Both the position numbers and the translations under genes were made by a program. Shown piece after piece: positions 1-5,914 of a stretch of DNA of 11,259 nucleotides (within the stretch, counting starts at the first letter, position 1; the number at the start of each line of letters is the position of its first letter). Source of the stretch: B1SED10-75 sp964636865 (GTDB lineage Bacteria; Bacillota; Dethiobacteria; DTU022; PWGO01); contig CAZWVJ010000042.1 in NCBI GenBank assembly GCA_964636865.1, positions 1 through 11,259 on the forward strand. Reading direction: 5' to 3'. A model generated the notes under the pieces. It was given only the letters and a program-made list of their open reading frames with translations. It had not been told where the DNA came from and searched no databases.

Positions 1-44
1 ATTTAATTAAAAAACTGGAACGGGGAAAAATTACCCGCTAATTA

Positions 45-72
45 TTGACACATTGGTAATAAAATGTATTTT
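45..72 (+). promoter_or_regulatory. Candidate sigma-A promoter for tgt-yajC
   Basis: A perfect -35 hexamer TTGACA (45-50) is followed after 16 bases by TATTTT (67-72), a 4/6 match to the -10 consensus. A second -10-like stretch, GATAAA (92-97), lies further down and is preceded by TGT, but it has no good -35. The distance to the tgt start leaves a leader of roughly 70 bases. This is a consensus match only; the transcription start is inferred. Confidence 0.5.
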
Positions 73-148
73 TTAAATAGACATGTTTTTGTGATAAACT
101 CAGCTTAGCTCTTAGTTAAACTATTATATACTTCAAAGGTGAAAACTT

Positions 149-1258
149 ATGCCTATTAATTTTAAAGTAACCTATAATAGCCCACAAAATCGAGCTCGCC
201 TCGGATTATTACAAGCCCCCCACGGAAAGGTGGAAACTCCCGCTTTTATGCCTGTAGGCACCGCCGGCACGGTAAAAACTATTACGCCGGAAGAACTAAC
301 AGACATTGGGTTTAACATGATCCTTTGTAATGCCTATCATCTTTTTTTGCGCCCCGGCGCGGAAATAGTAGCCAGGCACCATGGACTGCATAATTTCATG
401 AATTGGCCCGGCAACATAATAACCGACAGCGGAGGCTTTCAAATATTCAGCCTGGGCGGGATGAGTGAAATCTCTGATAGAGGAGTAACTTTTACTTCAC
501 ACATAGACGGAAGCCTTCATTTTATGACTCCGGAGAGAGCTACCCGATTGCAAAATATGCTCGGTGCTGATATAATTATGGCTCTGGATCAGTGCCCTCC
601 TTATTCGGCGAGTTACGCCGAAGTTCAAGAAGCTGTGGAAAGAACCACACTTTGGGCAAAACGCTGTTTATCATCCCATATTCGGAACAAAGACCAGGCT
701 TTATTTGGCATTGTTCAGGGAGGAATTTTTCGGGAATTAAGAGAATATAGTGTATCAGAGTTATTAGAACTGGATTTACCCGGTTATGCCATAGGCGGGT
801 TAAGTGTGGGTGAGCCAAAAGAGCAGATGTATGAAGTTTTAGAATATGCTACCCCCATGCTACCCCCAGAGAAACCCCGCTACCTGATGGGAGTGGGATC
901 TCCGGATGCTCTTTATGAAGGGGTAAAAGCCGGCATTGATCTTTTTGATTGCGTGCTGCCCACACGCATAGCTCGAAATGGAAGGGTGTTTGTTGATGAA
1001 GGTTACTTAAACATACGAAACTCGGTTCATGCAGGAGATACTAATCCACTGCAGCAAGGATGTTTATGTTATGCTTGCAGGCATTATTCCAGGTCTTATG
1101 TGAGACATTTGTTAAACACAAACGAAATATTGGGGGTTCGATTAACGACTTATCATAATTTATATTTTTTAAAACAATACATGCAGAAGCTAAAAGAAGC
1201 CATTAAAAACCATGATTGGGAAAACACTGTTCCCTTCTGGAAAAATGAGATAGTGTAA
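149..1258 (+). CDS. tgt: tRNA-guanine(34) transglycosylase (queuine/preQ1 tRNA-ribosyltransferase)
   Basis: Cytoplasmic enzyme that swaps guanine-34 for preQ1 in tRNAs with GUN anticodons (Asp, Asn, His, Tyr), the entry step to queuosine in tRNA. The 369-residue length matches the bacterial family. Visible signatures are TDSGGFQIFSL (92-102) with the substrate-pocket Asp93, the GIVQGG and GGLSVGEP segments (187-192, 216-223) lining the base pocket, and DLFDCVLPTR (264-273), which carries the nucleophilic Asp264 at the same number as in E. coli. The zinc site is CxCxxC (C305, C307, C310) plus H336. The ATG is preceded by AAAGGTG (135-141) at a normal distance. yajC follows 27 bases later, the classical tgt-yajC order; queA would be expected upstream but lies outside the window. 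Nothing in the sequence suggests a defect. The identification is firm. Confidence 0.97.
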   Translation: MPINFKVTYNSPQNRARLGLLQAPHGKVETPAFMPVGTAGTVKTITPEELTDIGFNMILCNAYHLFLRPGAEIVARHHGLHNFMNWPGNIITDSGGFQIFSLGGMSEISDRGVTFTSHIDGSLHFMTPERATRLQNMLGADIIMALDQCPPYSASYAEVQEAVERTTLWAKRCLSSHIRNKDQALFGIVQGGIFRELREYSVSELLELDLPGYAIGGLSVGEPKEQMYEVLEYATPMLPPEKPRYLMGVGSPDALYEGVKAGIDLFDCVLPTRIARNGRVFVDEGYLNIRNSVHAGDTNPLQQGCLCYACRHYSRSYVRHLLNTNEILGVRLTTYHNLYFLKQYMQKLKEAIKNHDWENTVPFWKNEIV

Positions 1259-1285
1259 TCTTAAAAAAGGAGGAGGTATTAATTT

Positions 1286-1555
1286 ATGGAAGAAGGACTG
1301 GGCATGTTTTTACCGTTTATTCTGCTTCTGGTTTTATTCTATTTTTTGTTAATCAGGCCACAGCAGAAACAACAAAAACAGCGTCAAGAAATGTTAAGCA
1401 ATTTACAAAAAGGAGACCGGATAATTACCATTGGAGGAATACACGGCGTTATAAAAGAAATGGACGAAGAGAACGATACGCTTGTCTTACGTATTGCCGA
1501 TAATGTGAATGTCAAGATGAACCGGCAGGGAGTAGAATCGGTCATGGAAGATTAA
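1286..1555 (+). CDS. yajC: Preprotein translocase subunit YajC
   Basis: Small single-pass inner-membrane protein (89 residues) that in studied bacteria associates with SecDF and the SecYEG translocon. One hydrophobic helix at about residues 7-24 is followed by the typical IRPQQKQQKQRQ basic stretch (23-34) and then the conserved soluble part, with LQKGDRIITIGGIHGVI (40-56) and the NVNVKMNRQGVESV end (73-86). The start is supported by a strong AAAGGAGGAGG (1265-1275) about 10 bases ahead. It lies 27 bases after tgt and should share its transcript, which ends at the terminator near 1657-1703. secD and secF, which often follow yajC, are not here, so they must lie elsewhere if present. The family call is secure. 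The role in this organism is inferred from the family. Confidence 0.95.
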   Translation: MEEGLGMFLPFILLLVLFYFLLIRPQQKQQKQRQEMLSNLQKGDRIITIGGIHGVIKEMDEENDTLVLRIADNVNVKMNRQGVESVMED

Positions 1556-1597
1556 TGCCTGTAATGGCGATTCCTGCGATGCGGGAAAAGAAAAAAT

Positions 1598-1632
1598 GAT
1601 TTTGCGCAAACCGGATCAGTTTGCGCAAAATC
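1598..1632 (+). repeat. Perfect 14-bp inverted repeat with twin TTTGCGCAAA palindromes
   Basis: GATTTTGCGCAAAC (1598-1611) and its exact reverse complement (1619-1632) are separated by a 7-base loop, so the RNA would form a strong hairpin 42 bases after the yajC stop. Each arm also contains the 10-bp palindrome TTTGCGCAAA (1601-1610 and 1620-1629), with centres 19 bp apart. No T-run follows, so it is not a classical terminator by itself. It may stabilise the transcript 3' end, or on DNA it could be a protein site. Confidence 0.75.
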
Positions 1633-1656
1633 TCATCTAATAGCAGATAATAGCAG

Positions 1657-1703
1657 AAAAAGTTCTTCTTTTCTTATACATGGGAAAGAGGAACTTTTTT
1701 TAT
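1657..1703 (+). terminator. Rho-independent terminator of tgt-yajC
   Basis: A 17-bp stem is formed by 1657-1673 and 1683-1699, beginning AAAAAGTTC on the left and ending GAACTTTTT on the right. It includes a few G-T pairs and has a 9-base loop. A run of seven T (1695-1701) overlaps and follows the stem. It sits about 100 bases past yajC and isolates the downstream SOS cassette from the tgt promoter. Confidence 0.85.
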
Positions 1704-1721
1704 AAAAAAAGCCCCCTTTTC

Positions 1722-1750
1722 TAGAATGCTAAAATGGTGTATCATATTAT
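1722..1750 (+). promoter_or_regulatory. Candidate promoter of the SOS polymerase operon
   Basis: The -10 candidate is TATTAT (1745-1750). Seventeen bases upstream lies a weak -35, TAGAAT (1722-1727, 3/6 match). The predicted transcription start (about 1757) falls inside the LexA palindrome, so bound LexA would block initiation. The weak -35 makes the exact assignment uncertain. Confidence 0.45.
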
Positions 1751-1754
1751 AAGG

Positions 1755-1770
1755 TAGAACATATGTTCTA
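1755..1770. promoter_or_regulatory. LexA operator (SOS box)
   Basis: TAGAACATATGTTCTA is a perfect 16-bp palindrome that contains GAACATATGTTC, the core of the Gram-positive LexA (DinR) box (CGAAC-N4-GTTCG). It sits just downstream of the candidate -10 and 22 bases before the polymerase ATG, as expected for a DNA-damage-inducible repressor site. Confidence 0.88.
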
Positions 1771-1791
1771 TTTCGAGAAGGGGGCAGCATC

Positions 1792-3027
1792 ATGCCGCAC
1801 AAAAGAACAATTTTGCTGGTAGATATGGAATCGTTTTACGCCAGTGTGGAAACCGCCCGCAACACTTCTTTGCGGGGAAAACCGGTAGTGGTATGCGGAG
1901 ATCCGCAGTTAAGAAGGGGAATTATCCTGGCCGCAAGCAAAGAAGCCAAAGCTTACGGGATAAAAACAGGAATGCCGGCGGGAGAAGCTAAAAATTTATG
2001 TCCCTCTGCGGTTTTTGTGCCTCCGCACATGAAGCTTTATATCGAGGTTTCCATAACTATTACCGGCTTGCTGTCTAAATTTACAGACCGTGTCTTTGCT
2101 TATTCCATTGATGAGCAGTTTTTAGATATGAGCGGTTGTGAAAAACTGTTTGGTTCCCCGCAGGAAATGGCTGCCTCCATCAAGGAGGAAATATGGCAGG
2201 AAACGGGAATCAGGGCCCGGGTGGGAATAGGACAAAACCCTCTTCAGGCCAAAATGGCCTGTGACCGGTTTGCTAAAAAGAAATCTTCCGGAGTTTTTAA
2301 ACTATCTCACGAAAATTATCCTCATCTGGTTTGGCCCTTGCCGGTAAAAGATCTTTTTGGGGTGGGGGTCCGGATGGAGCATAATTTCCAGCGCATGGGA
2401 ATAAGGACAATCGGGCATCTTGCGCTTTTACCGAGAGAAAAATTAAAACGCCGCTGGGGCATAAACGGGGAAGTGTTATGGCTGAATGCAAATGGCCTGG
2501 ATTATTCCGTAGTTGATGCCATGGCGCCGGAAGAACAAAAAAGTGTAGGGCACTCTATGACATTGCCCCGCGACTATGCAGATTTAGAAGAAATTAAAAC
2601 AGTTTTACTGGAACTAACGGAAGAAGTTTGCCGCAGAGCCAGGGCTATTGATAAAACGGGCAAGGTGGTTCATTTGTATTGTCAGGGAGCTGATTTTTCT
2701 TATCCGGCAGGTTTTGCCCATCAAAAAAAACTTCCCGCTCCGACAACCAGTGCCCTAGATATATATCCTACACTTTGTGCTATGTTTCAAACCTACTGGA
2801 ACTTTAAACCTATCCGCAAAATAGGCGTAGAGCTCTCAAATCTTGAAGACCGCAAATGCATCCAGCTTTCTCTCCTGGAAGACAGAGAAAGAAAAATGGC
2901 CCTGGATGATGCTGCAGATCTAATTAAGAAACGTTTCGGCTCTACAAGCTTATTTCGACTATCCTCCCTAACTTCCGGAGGACAGCTGTTTCAGCGATCC
3001 AATAAAATAGGAGGACATGAAGCATGA
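1792..3027 (+). CDS. SOS-inducible Y-family DNA polymerase (UvrX/YqjW-type, UmuC/DinB superfamily)
   Basis: Translesion DNA polymerase of 411 residues, expected to copy past damaged bases at low fidelity. The N-terminal palm begins LLVDMESFYASVE (8-20), with metal-binding Asp11 and Tyr16 at the steric-gate position that excludes ribonucleotides (Tyr as in UmuC, Phe in DinB). YSIDEQFLD (104-112) supplies Asp107 and Glu108. Next come a palm segment GIGQNPLQAKMA (145-156), a helix-hairpin-helix region around LFGVGVRMEHNFQRMGIRTIGHLALLP (188-214), and the little-finger domain. QLSLL (358-362) fits the beta-clamp-binding motif, and the tail LDDAADLIKKRFG (371-383) is typical of the Gram-positive UvrX/YqjW branch. 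The AAGGGGG ribosome binding site (1778-1784) precedes the ATG. A LexA box lies directly upstream and a YolD-like gene overlaps the end. It is closer to UvrX/YqjW than to housekeeping DinB, so I give no fixed symbol. Confidence 0.92.
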   Translation: MPHKRTILLVDMESFYASVETARNTSLRGKPVVVCGDPQLRRGIILAASKEAKAYGIKTGMPAGEAKNLCPSAVFVPPHMKLYIEVSITITGLLSKFTDRVFAYSIDEQFLDMSGCEKLFGSPQEMAASIKEEIWQETGIRARVGIGQNPLQAKMACDRFAKKKSSGVFKLSHENYPHLVWPLPVKDLFGVGVRMEHNFQRMGIRTIGHLALLPREKLKRRWGINGEVLWLNANGLDYSVVDAMAPEEQKSVGHSMTLPRDYADLEEIKTVLLELTEEVCRRARAIDKTGKVVHLYCQGADFSYPAGFAHQKKLPAPTTSALDIYPTLCAMFQTYWNFKPIRKIGVELSNLEDRKCIQLSLLEDRERKMALDDAADLIKKRFGSTSLFRLSSLTSGGQLFQRSNKIGGHEA

Positions 3028-3368
3028 GCAAAAAAAAATATGCCCAGTTTAACTGCAGCCGCATAATTTTGCCGGAACATCGAGAAAGCTTAAAGGCCTG
3101 GAAAGAAACTAAATGTCGGGAAGAAAGCTCTTCCCGTTACGGTGATCTTGATGAACAGCAAAAAGAAGAGTTTGACTACCTGCTGCATCAATCTATACAG
3201 GGAGGGTTTCCCGTAAATATAATCATTCGCAAGCAAGAAGGCAATTTAGTCTCATTAAACGGCTTTCCTCAAGTTAAATGCCCGAAGTCAGGCAAATTGA
3301 AACTTATAACCAAAAACGGGACTGAAGTGTTATTTGTGGAAGAAATTATTAAAATAGAGCGCCCGTGA
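3024..3368 (+). CDS. YolD-like family protein, partner of the SOS polymerase
   Basis: Small soluble protein of 114 residues. The N-terminal SRIILPEHRESLKAW (12-26) and the LDEQQKEEFDYLLHQSI stretch (42-58) match the YolD-like pattern (SRMILPEH, then LDEQELEEI). A beta-rich C-terminal half with a closing EEIIKIERP follows. In Bacillus and phages such genes commonly sit beside UvrX/YqjW polymerases. They have been guessed to help or restrain the polymerase, much as UmuD does for UmuC, although they are not related in sequence and the biochemical role is unknown. Its ATG overlaps the polymerase stop (ATGA, 4 bases), and AGGAGGA (3009-3015) gives it its own ribosome binding site, so translation is probably coupled and expression follows the LexA box at 1755. 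Family assignment is good; function is inferred from the neighbour. Confidence 0.85.
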   Translation: MSKKKYAQFNCSRIILPEHRESLKAWKETKCREESSSRYGDLDEQQKEEFDYLLHQSIQGGFPVNIIIRKQEGNLVSLNGFPQVKCPKSGKLKLITKNGTEVLFVEEIIKIERP

Positions 3369-3414
3369 GAGTAAAGAATAGTGGTAGTACAGAATGTTGC
3401 AAATCGGGCAACTT

Positions 3415-3420
3415 TATAAT
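3415..3420 (+). promoter_or_regulatory. Possible -10 element for proC
   Basis: A perfect TATAAT lies 47 bases upstream of the proC TTG start, in the gap after the YolD-like gene. The only -35-like hexamer nearby, TTGCAA (3397-3402), is just 12 bases away, which is too close, and nothing better is found at 16-18 bases. A small GTTGC/GCAAC hairpin (3396-3400 with 3407-3411) overlaps this region. The call rests on the -10 match alone. Confidence 0.35.
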
Positions 3421-3467
3421 AAAATGAGCATATCATTTGATGGGGCAAAATGAAGGAGGTTATTGTT

Positions 3468-4280
3468 TTGGAACAATTAACTCTAGGGTTTATAGGCTGT
3501 GGTTCAATGGGAACAGCCATTATAAACGGGATAGTAAAAAATAATACCGTAGATTCAGATAAAATATGGGTTTATGATGTGCAGGCTGATAAAGCTGAGG
3601 CACTGCAAAAAAATATTTCTGTTAACGTTGCTTCAGATTACTCCGAGTTATGTGAAAAAAGTGACTGCATTTTTTTGGTGGTTAAACCTGCCGATCTTTC
3701 CCATCTCCTTTCCCGGATTAATAATCTATTACATGAAAATCACCTTATTGTTTCCGTTATAGCCGGTATTTCTACCGGTTTCATCGATTCTGCCCTGGGA
3801 AACAACCATCGGGTTATCAGGCTCATGCCCAACACCCCCTGCCTGATCGGAGAGGGGGTTATAGCCATCTCTCCCGGCAAGTATGCTCGGGAAAGTGACC
3901 CGGACATGGTAGAAGAGTTGGTCGCTTCACTGGGCCTGACCATAAAAACGGAAGATAAGTATATGGATGCAATTACTGCCTTAAGCGGAAGTGGACCGGC
4001 CTATGTATTGCTTTTCCTGGAATCACTTGTAGAAGGGGGAGTAAATATCGGCCTTAATCGTCAAACAGCAGAAAACCTTGCCACACAAACACTTATGGGA
4101 ACAGCAAAAATGGCTCAATCTTCCGGAAATAATTATGTTGAACTCAAAAATTCTGTTGCTTCCCCGGGCGGGACAACTATTGCCGCCTTAAAATCATTAG
4201 AAACAAATGCTTTTCGGGGCACAGTCATGGATGCGGTAGCGGCAGCATTCCAGAGAGCAAAAAACTTAAAAGCTGATTAA
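3468..4280 (+). CDS. proC: Pyrroline-5-carboxylate reductase
   Basis: Last step of proline synthesis: reduces pyrroline-5-carboxylate to proline with NAD(P)H in the cytoplasm. The 270-residue protein has the dinucleotide-binding GFIGCGSMG (7-15), VVKP (71-74) closing the Rossmann fold, RLMPNTP (118-124), ALSGSGPAYV (171-180) in the dimerisation/active-site domain, and the P5CR signature LKNSVASPGGTTIAALKSLE (226-245). A TTG start at 3468 is chosen over the in-frame ATG at 3450. The strong AAGGAGG (3453-3459) lies inside the longer reading frame with an ideal 8-base gap to TTG, and the ATG has no ribosome binding site of its own. The resulting length is the usual one for ProC. proB and proA, the two preceding pathway steps, lie downstream beyond a repeat region. 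No terminator is visible between them, so cotranscription is possible. Confidence 0.95.
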   Translation: MEQLTLGFIGCGSMGTAIINGIVKNNTVDSDKIWVYDVQADKAEALQKNISVNVASDYSELCEKSDCIFLVVKPADLSHLLSRINNLLHENHLIVSVIAGISTGFIDSALGNNHRVIRLMPNTPCLIGEGVIAISPGKYARESDPDMVEELVASLGLTIKTEDKYMDAITALSGSGPAYVLLFLESLVEGGVNIGLNRQTAENLATQTLMGTAKMAQSSGNNYVELKNSVASPGGTTIAALKSLETNAFRGTVMDAVAAAFQRAKNLKAD

Positions 4281-4325
4281 ACAAAAAACCGACATAACGA
4301 TGAAAGAACTCGTAACTACTCAACC

Positions 4326-4541
4326 TTAGATTGAGGCAAGCTGTGCCACCGATAATTTTGGATTGAAAAAAGCTGTATCAACGATAAGGACAGATTCAGA
4401 TAAGCTGTGTTACTGATAAGGTTAGATTGAAGCAAGCTGTGTTAAGATAAGGCTAAGTTGAAGCAAGCTGTGCCACCGATAATTTTGGATTGAAAAAAGC
4501 TGAGTCAACGATAAGAACAGATTCAGATAAGCTGTGTCAAC
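4326..4541 (+). repeat. 32-bp tandem repeat array, first copy (7 units)
   Basis: Seven degenerate units follow one another without spacers, starting (at the AAGCTG landmark) at 4338, 4370, 4402, 4434, 4465, 4497 and 4529. The period is 32 bp except for one 31-bp unit. A unit begins AAGCTGTGTCAACG and has GATAGATTGA near its end; a variant type carries CCACCGATAATTTTGG instead. Units 1-3 and 5-7 are nearly identical as a block, so a 127-bp higher-order duplication is also present. The period is not a multiple of three and no coding role is apparent. A second array of the same family begins near 11079. There are no unique spacers, so this is not CRISPR. Confidence 0.9.
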
Positions 4542-4625
4542 GGGGACGGTTATTCATTGTCCCCGAAGCGCAGCGAAGGGCCGAAGGAAGCGAAGCGACT
4601 GAGGGGAGACAATGGAACCGTCCCC
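4542..4625 (+). repeat. 84-base REP-like inverted repeat at the end of the array
   Basis: The left arm (4542-4564) opens GGGGACGGTT and the right arm (4603-4625) ends AACCGTCCCC. These pair over 10 bp, then CATTGTC (4555-4561) pairs with GACAATG (4608-4614) after a small internal loop, and then CCC pairs with GGG. The left arm can also fold on itself (GGGGAC with GTCCCC). The 38-base centre is rich in AAGCG/GCGAAG repeats. This resembles paired, inverted REP or BIME-type elements, or a small MITE. It begins exactly where the seventh 32-bp unit breaks off after TGTGTCAAC. No transposase gene is in the window. Confidence 0.8.
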
Positions 4626-4664
4626 AGCGACACAGCGCAATAAGCCAGCGACACAGCGCAATAA
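4624..4664 (+). repeat. 20-base direct repeat, two exact copies
   Basis: CCAGCGACACAGCGCAATAA occurs at 4624-4643 and again at 4645-4664, one base apart. It overlaps the last bases of the inverted repeat and completes the non-coding block between proC and proB. It may be a duplicated edge of the element. No coding or operator role is visible. Confidence 0.85.
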
Positions 4665-4674
4665 ACCCGAGTAG

Positions 4675-4704
4675 TTACATAAATTATTATTTAACATGTA
4701 ATAA
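4675..4704 (+). promoter_or_regulatory. Weak candidate promoter for proBA
   Basis: TTACAT (4675-4680) and TAATAA (4699-4704) are 18 bases apart in the AT-rich stretch between the repeats and proB. Each matches four of six consensus bases, with a TG three bases upstream of the -10. The position, about 30 bases before the ATG, is sensible. No T-box, tRNA-like leader or attenuator was recognised. Confidence 0.3.
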
Positions 4705-4732
4705 AGCCCAAATAACGCTTAGGAGTAAAAAA

Positions 4733-5881
4733 ATGAACCAATCTGACGAAAAAAATTTTTGCATGCCCGCTCACATCGCCAATGCCAAGACAATAGTTAT
4801 AAAACTAGGGACGACCCTTTTAACAAAAAGCACCGGGGAACTTAATTTCCCCTATATGGAAAAATTAATAAGTGTTTTATCAGAGCTAAAAAAAAGAAAC
4901 TATAATATAATTTTAGTTTCCTCGGGCTCAATAGGCGCGGGAATAGGACGATTGAAAATGTCTCACAAGCCCACCGTCATTCCGGAAAAACAGGCTGCGG
5001 CTGCTGTGGGGCAGGGCTTGCTAGTCCAATATTATGAGAAATACTTTGCTGAGTTTAACTTAACGGTAGCCCAAATTCTATTGACCAGAGAAGATTTAAC
5101 CAGCCGGCAAAGATATAATAATGCCTGTAATACCATTCATACTTTGCTTAAATGGGATGTAATTCCCATTATTAATGAAAATGACACTGTTTCTATCGAA
5201 GAAATTAAATTTGGCGATAATGACCATTTATCGGCATTAGTAGCCGGACTTGTTGACGCTCATCTATTAATTATCCTAACAGATATTGACGGTTTGTACG
5301 ATGCTCATCCATCAACAAATAAGGACGCAAAATTGATTCAAAGGGTAGAAGAAATAACTCCTGAAATCAAGGAATGCGCGGGTATTACAAACAGTAAAGT
5401 CTCTACCGGCGGAATGCTGACAAAAATTCAGGCTGCTGAAATTGCTATAAATTCGGGCGTTAATATGATCATTGCTAACGGCGTTGATCCAAATAATCTC
5501 TATCGCATATTTAACGGAGAAAATATCGGAACCTTATTTTTACCCAAAAGTCATTCTCTTCGCCAGCGTGAAAGATGGATTGCCTATGGAAGGATTATAA
5601 GGGGAGAAATCGCCGTTGATGAAGGCGCCCAAAAAGCAATAGTTTCTGAAGGCAAAAGTTTGCTCTCCATTGGAATTAAAGAAGTTAAAGGAAATTTTGA
5701 CAGAGGTGATATGGTTCTGATTACCGATTCTGCCGGAAATGAAATTGCCCGGGGACTGGTTAATTATAGCGCTAAAGAAACAGAAAAGATAAGTCAGCTG
5801 CCCAGTTCAAAGATAAGTGAAGTCTTGGGCTATGAATATCATGAAGAGGTTGTCCACAGGGACAACATGGTAGTTAAATAA
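4733..5881 (+). CDS. proB: Glutamate 5-kinase with C-terminal PUA domain
   Basis: First and usually feedback-controlled step of proline synthesis: phosphorylates glutamate to gamma-glutamyl phosphate with ATP. The 382-residue protein has an amino-acid-kinase domain with IVIKLGTTLL (21-30), LVSSGSIGAGIGRL (61-74), IINENDTVS (146-154), KFGDNDHLSALVAGLVDAHLL (159-179), LTDIDGLY (182-189) and STGGMLTKIQAA (224-235). A PUA domain covers about 280-355 (RWIAYGRIIRGEIAVDEGA onward). The ATG at 4733 is preceded by AGGAG (4721-4725) with 7 bases between. The reading frame stays open upstream to an ATG at 4490, but those 81 codons run through the tandem repeats and the REP-like hairpin, lack a matching ribosome binding site and look nothing like ProB, so they are excluded. 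proA follows 33 bases later. Confidence 0.95.
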   Translation: MNQSDEKNFCMPAHIANAKTIVIKLGTTLLTKSTGELNFPYMEKLISVLSELKKRNYNIILVSSGSIGAGIGRLKMSHKPTVIPEKQAAAAVGQGLLVQYYEKYFAEFNLTVAQILLTREDLTSRQRYNNACNTIHTLLKWDVIPIINENDTVSIEEIKFGDNDHLSALVAGLVDAHLLIILTDIDGLYDAHPSTNKDAKLIQRVEEITPEIKECAGITNSKVSTGGMLTKIQAAEIAINSGVNMIIANGVDPNNLYRIFNGENIGTLFLPKSHSLRQRERWIAYGRIIRGEIAVDEGAQKAIVSEGKSLLSIGIKEVKGNFDRGDMVLITDSAGNEIARGLVNYSAKETEKISQLPSSKISEVLGYEYHEEVVHRDNMVVK

Positions 5882-5914
5882 ATTTATTTAAAAAGAAAGG
5901 GGATGTAAATAATT

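Larger units (their letters stand above)
1711..1785 (+). repeat. Inverted repeat able to mask the polymerase ribosome binding site
   Basis: GCCCCCTTTTC (1711-1721) pairs with GAGAAGGGGGC (1775-1785): 10 Watson-Crick pairs plus one G-U. The right arm contains the AAGGGGG ribosome binding site of the polymerase gene. The left arm lies upstream of the predicted SOS promoter start, so only a read-through RNA would carry both arms. Read on the minus strand, the left arm is followed by seven T, so the same repeat also resembles a long-loop terminator against antisense transcription. Confidence 0.6.

Noticed and set aside
17..36. Terminator of an upstream gene at the window start
   Set aside because: Only a weak CGGG/CCCG pairing with no T-run; the upstream gene lies outside the window.
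3396..3411. Terminator after the YolD-like gene
   Set aside because: The GTTGC/GCAAC stem is only 5 bp and is followed by TTTATAAT, which is better explained as a -10 element.
4326..4541. CRISPR array
   Set aside because: The 32-bp units abut without unique spacers, units vary along their whole length, and no cas gene is near.
4608..4625. T-box motif (TGGAACCG) ahead of proBA
   Set aside because: The match lies in the right arm of the inverted repeat and is explained by pairing with GGGGACGGTT. No specifier stem or terminator/antiterminator pair is visible.
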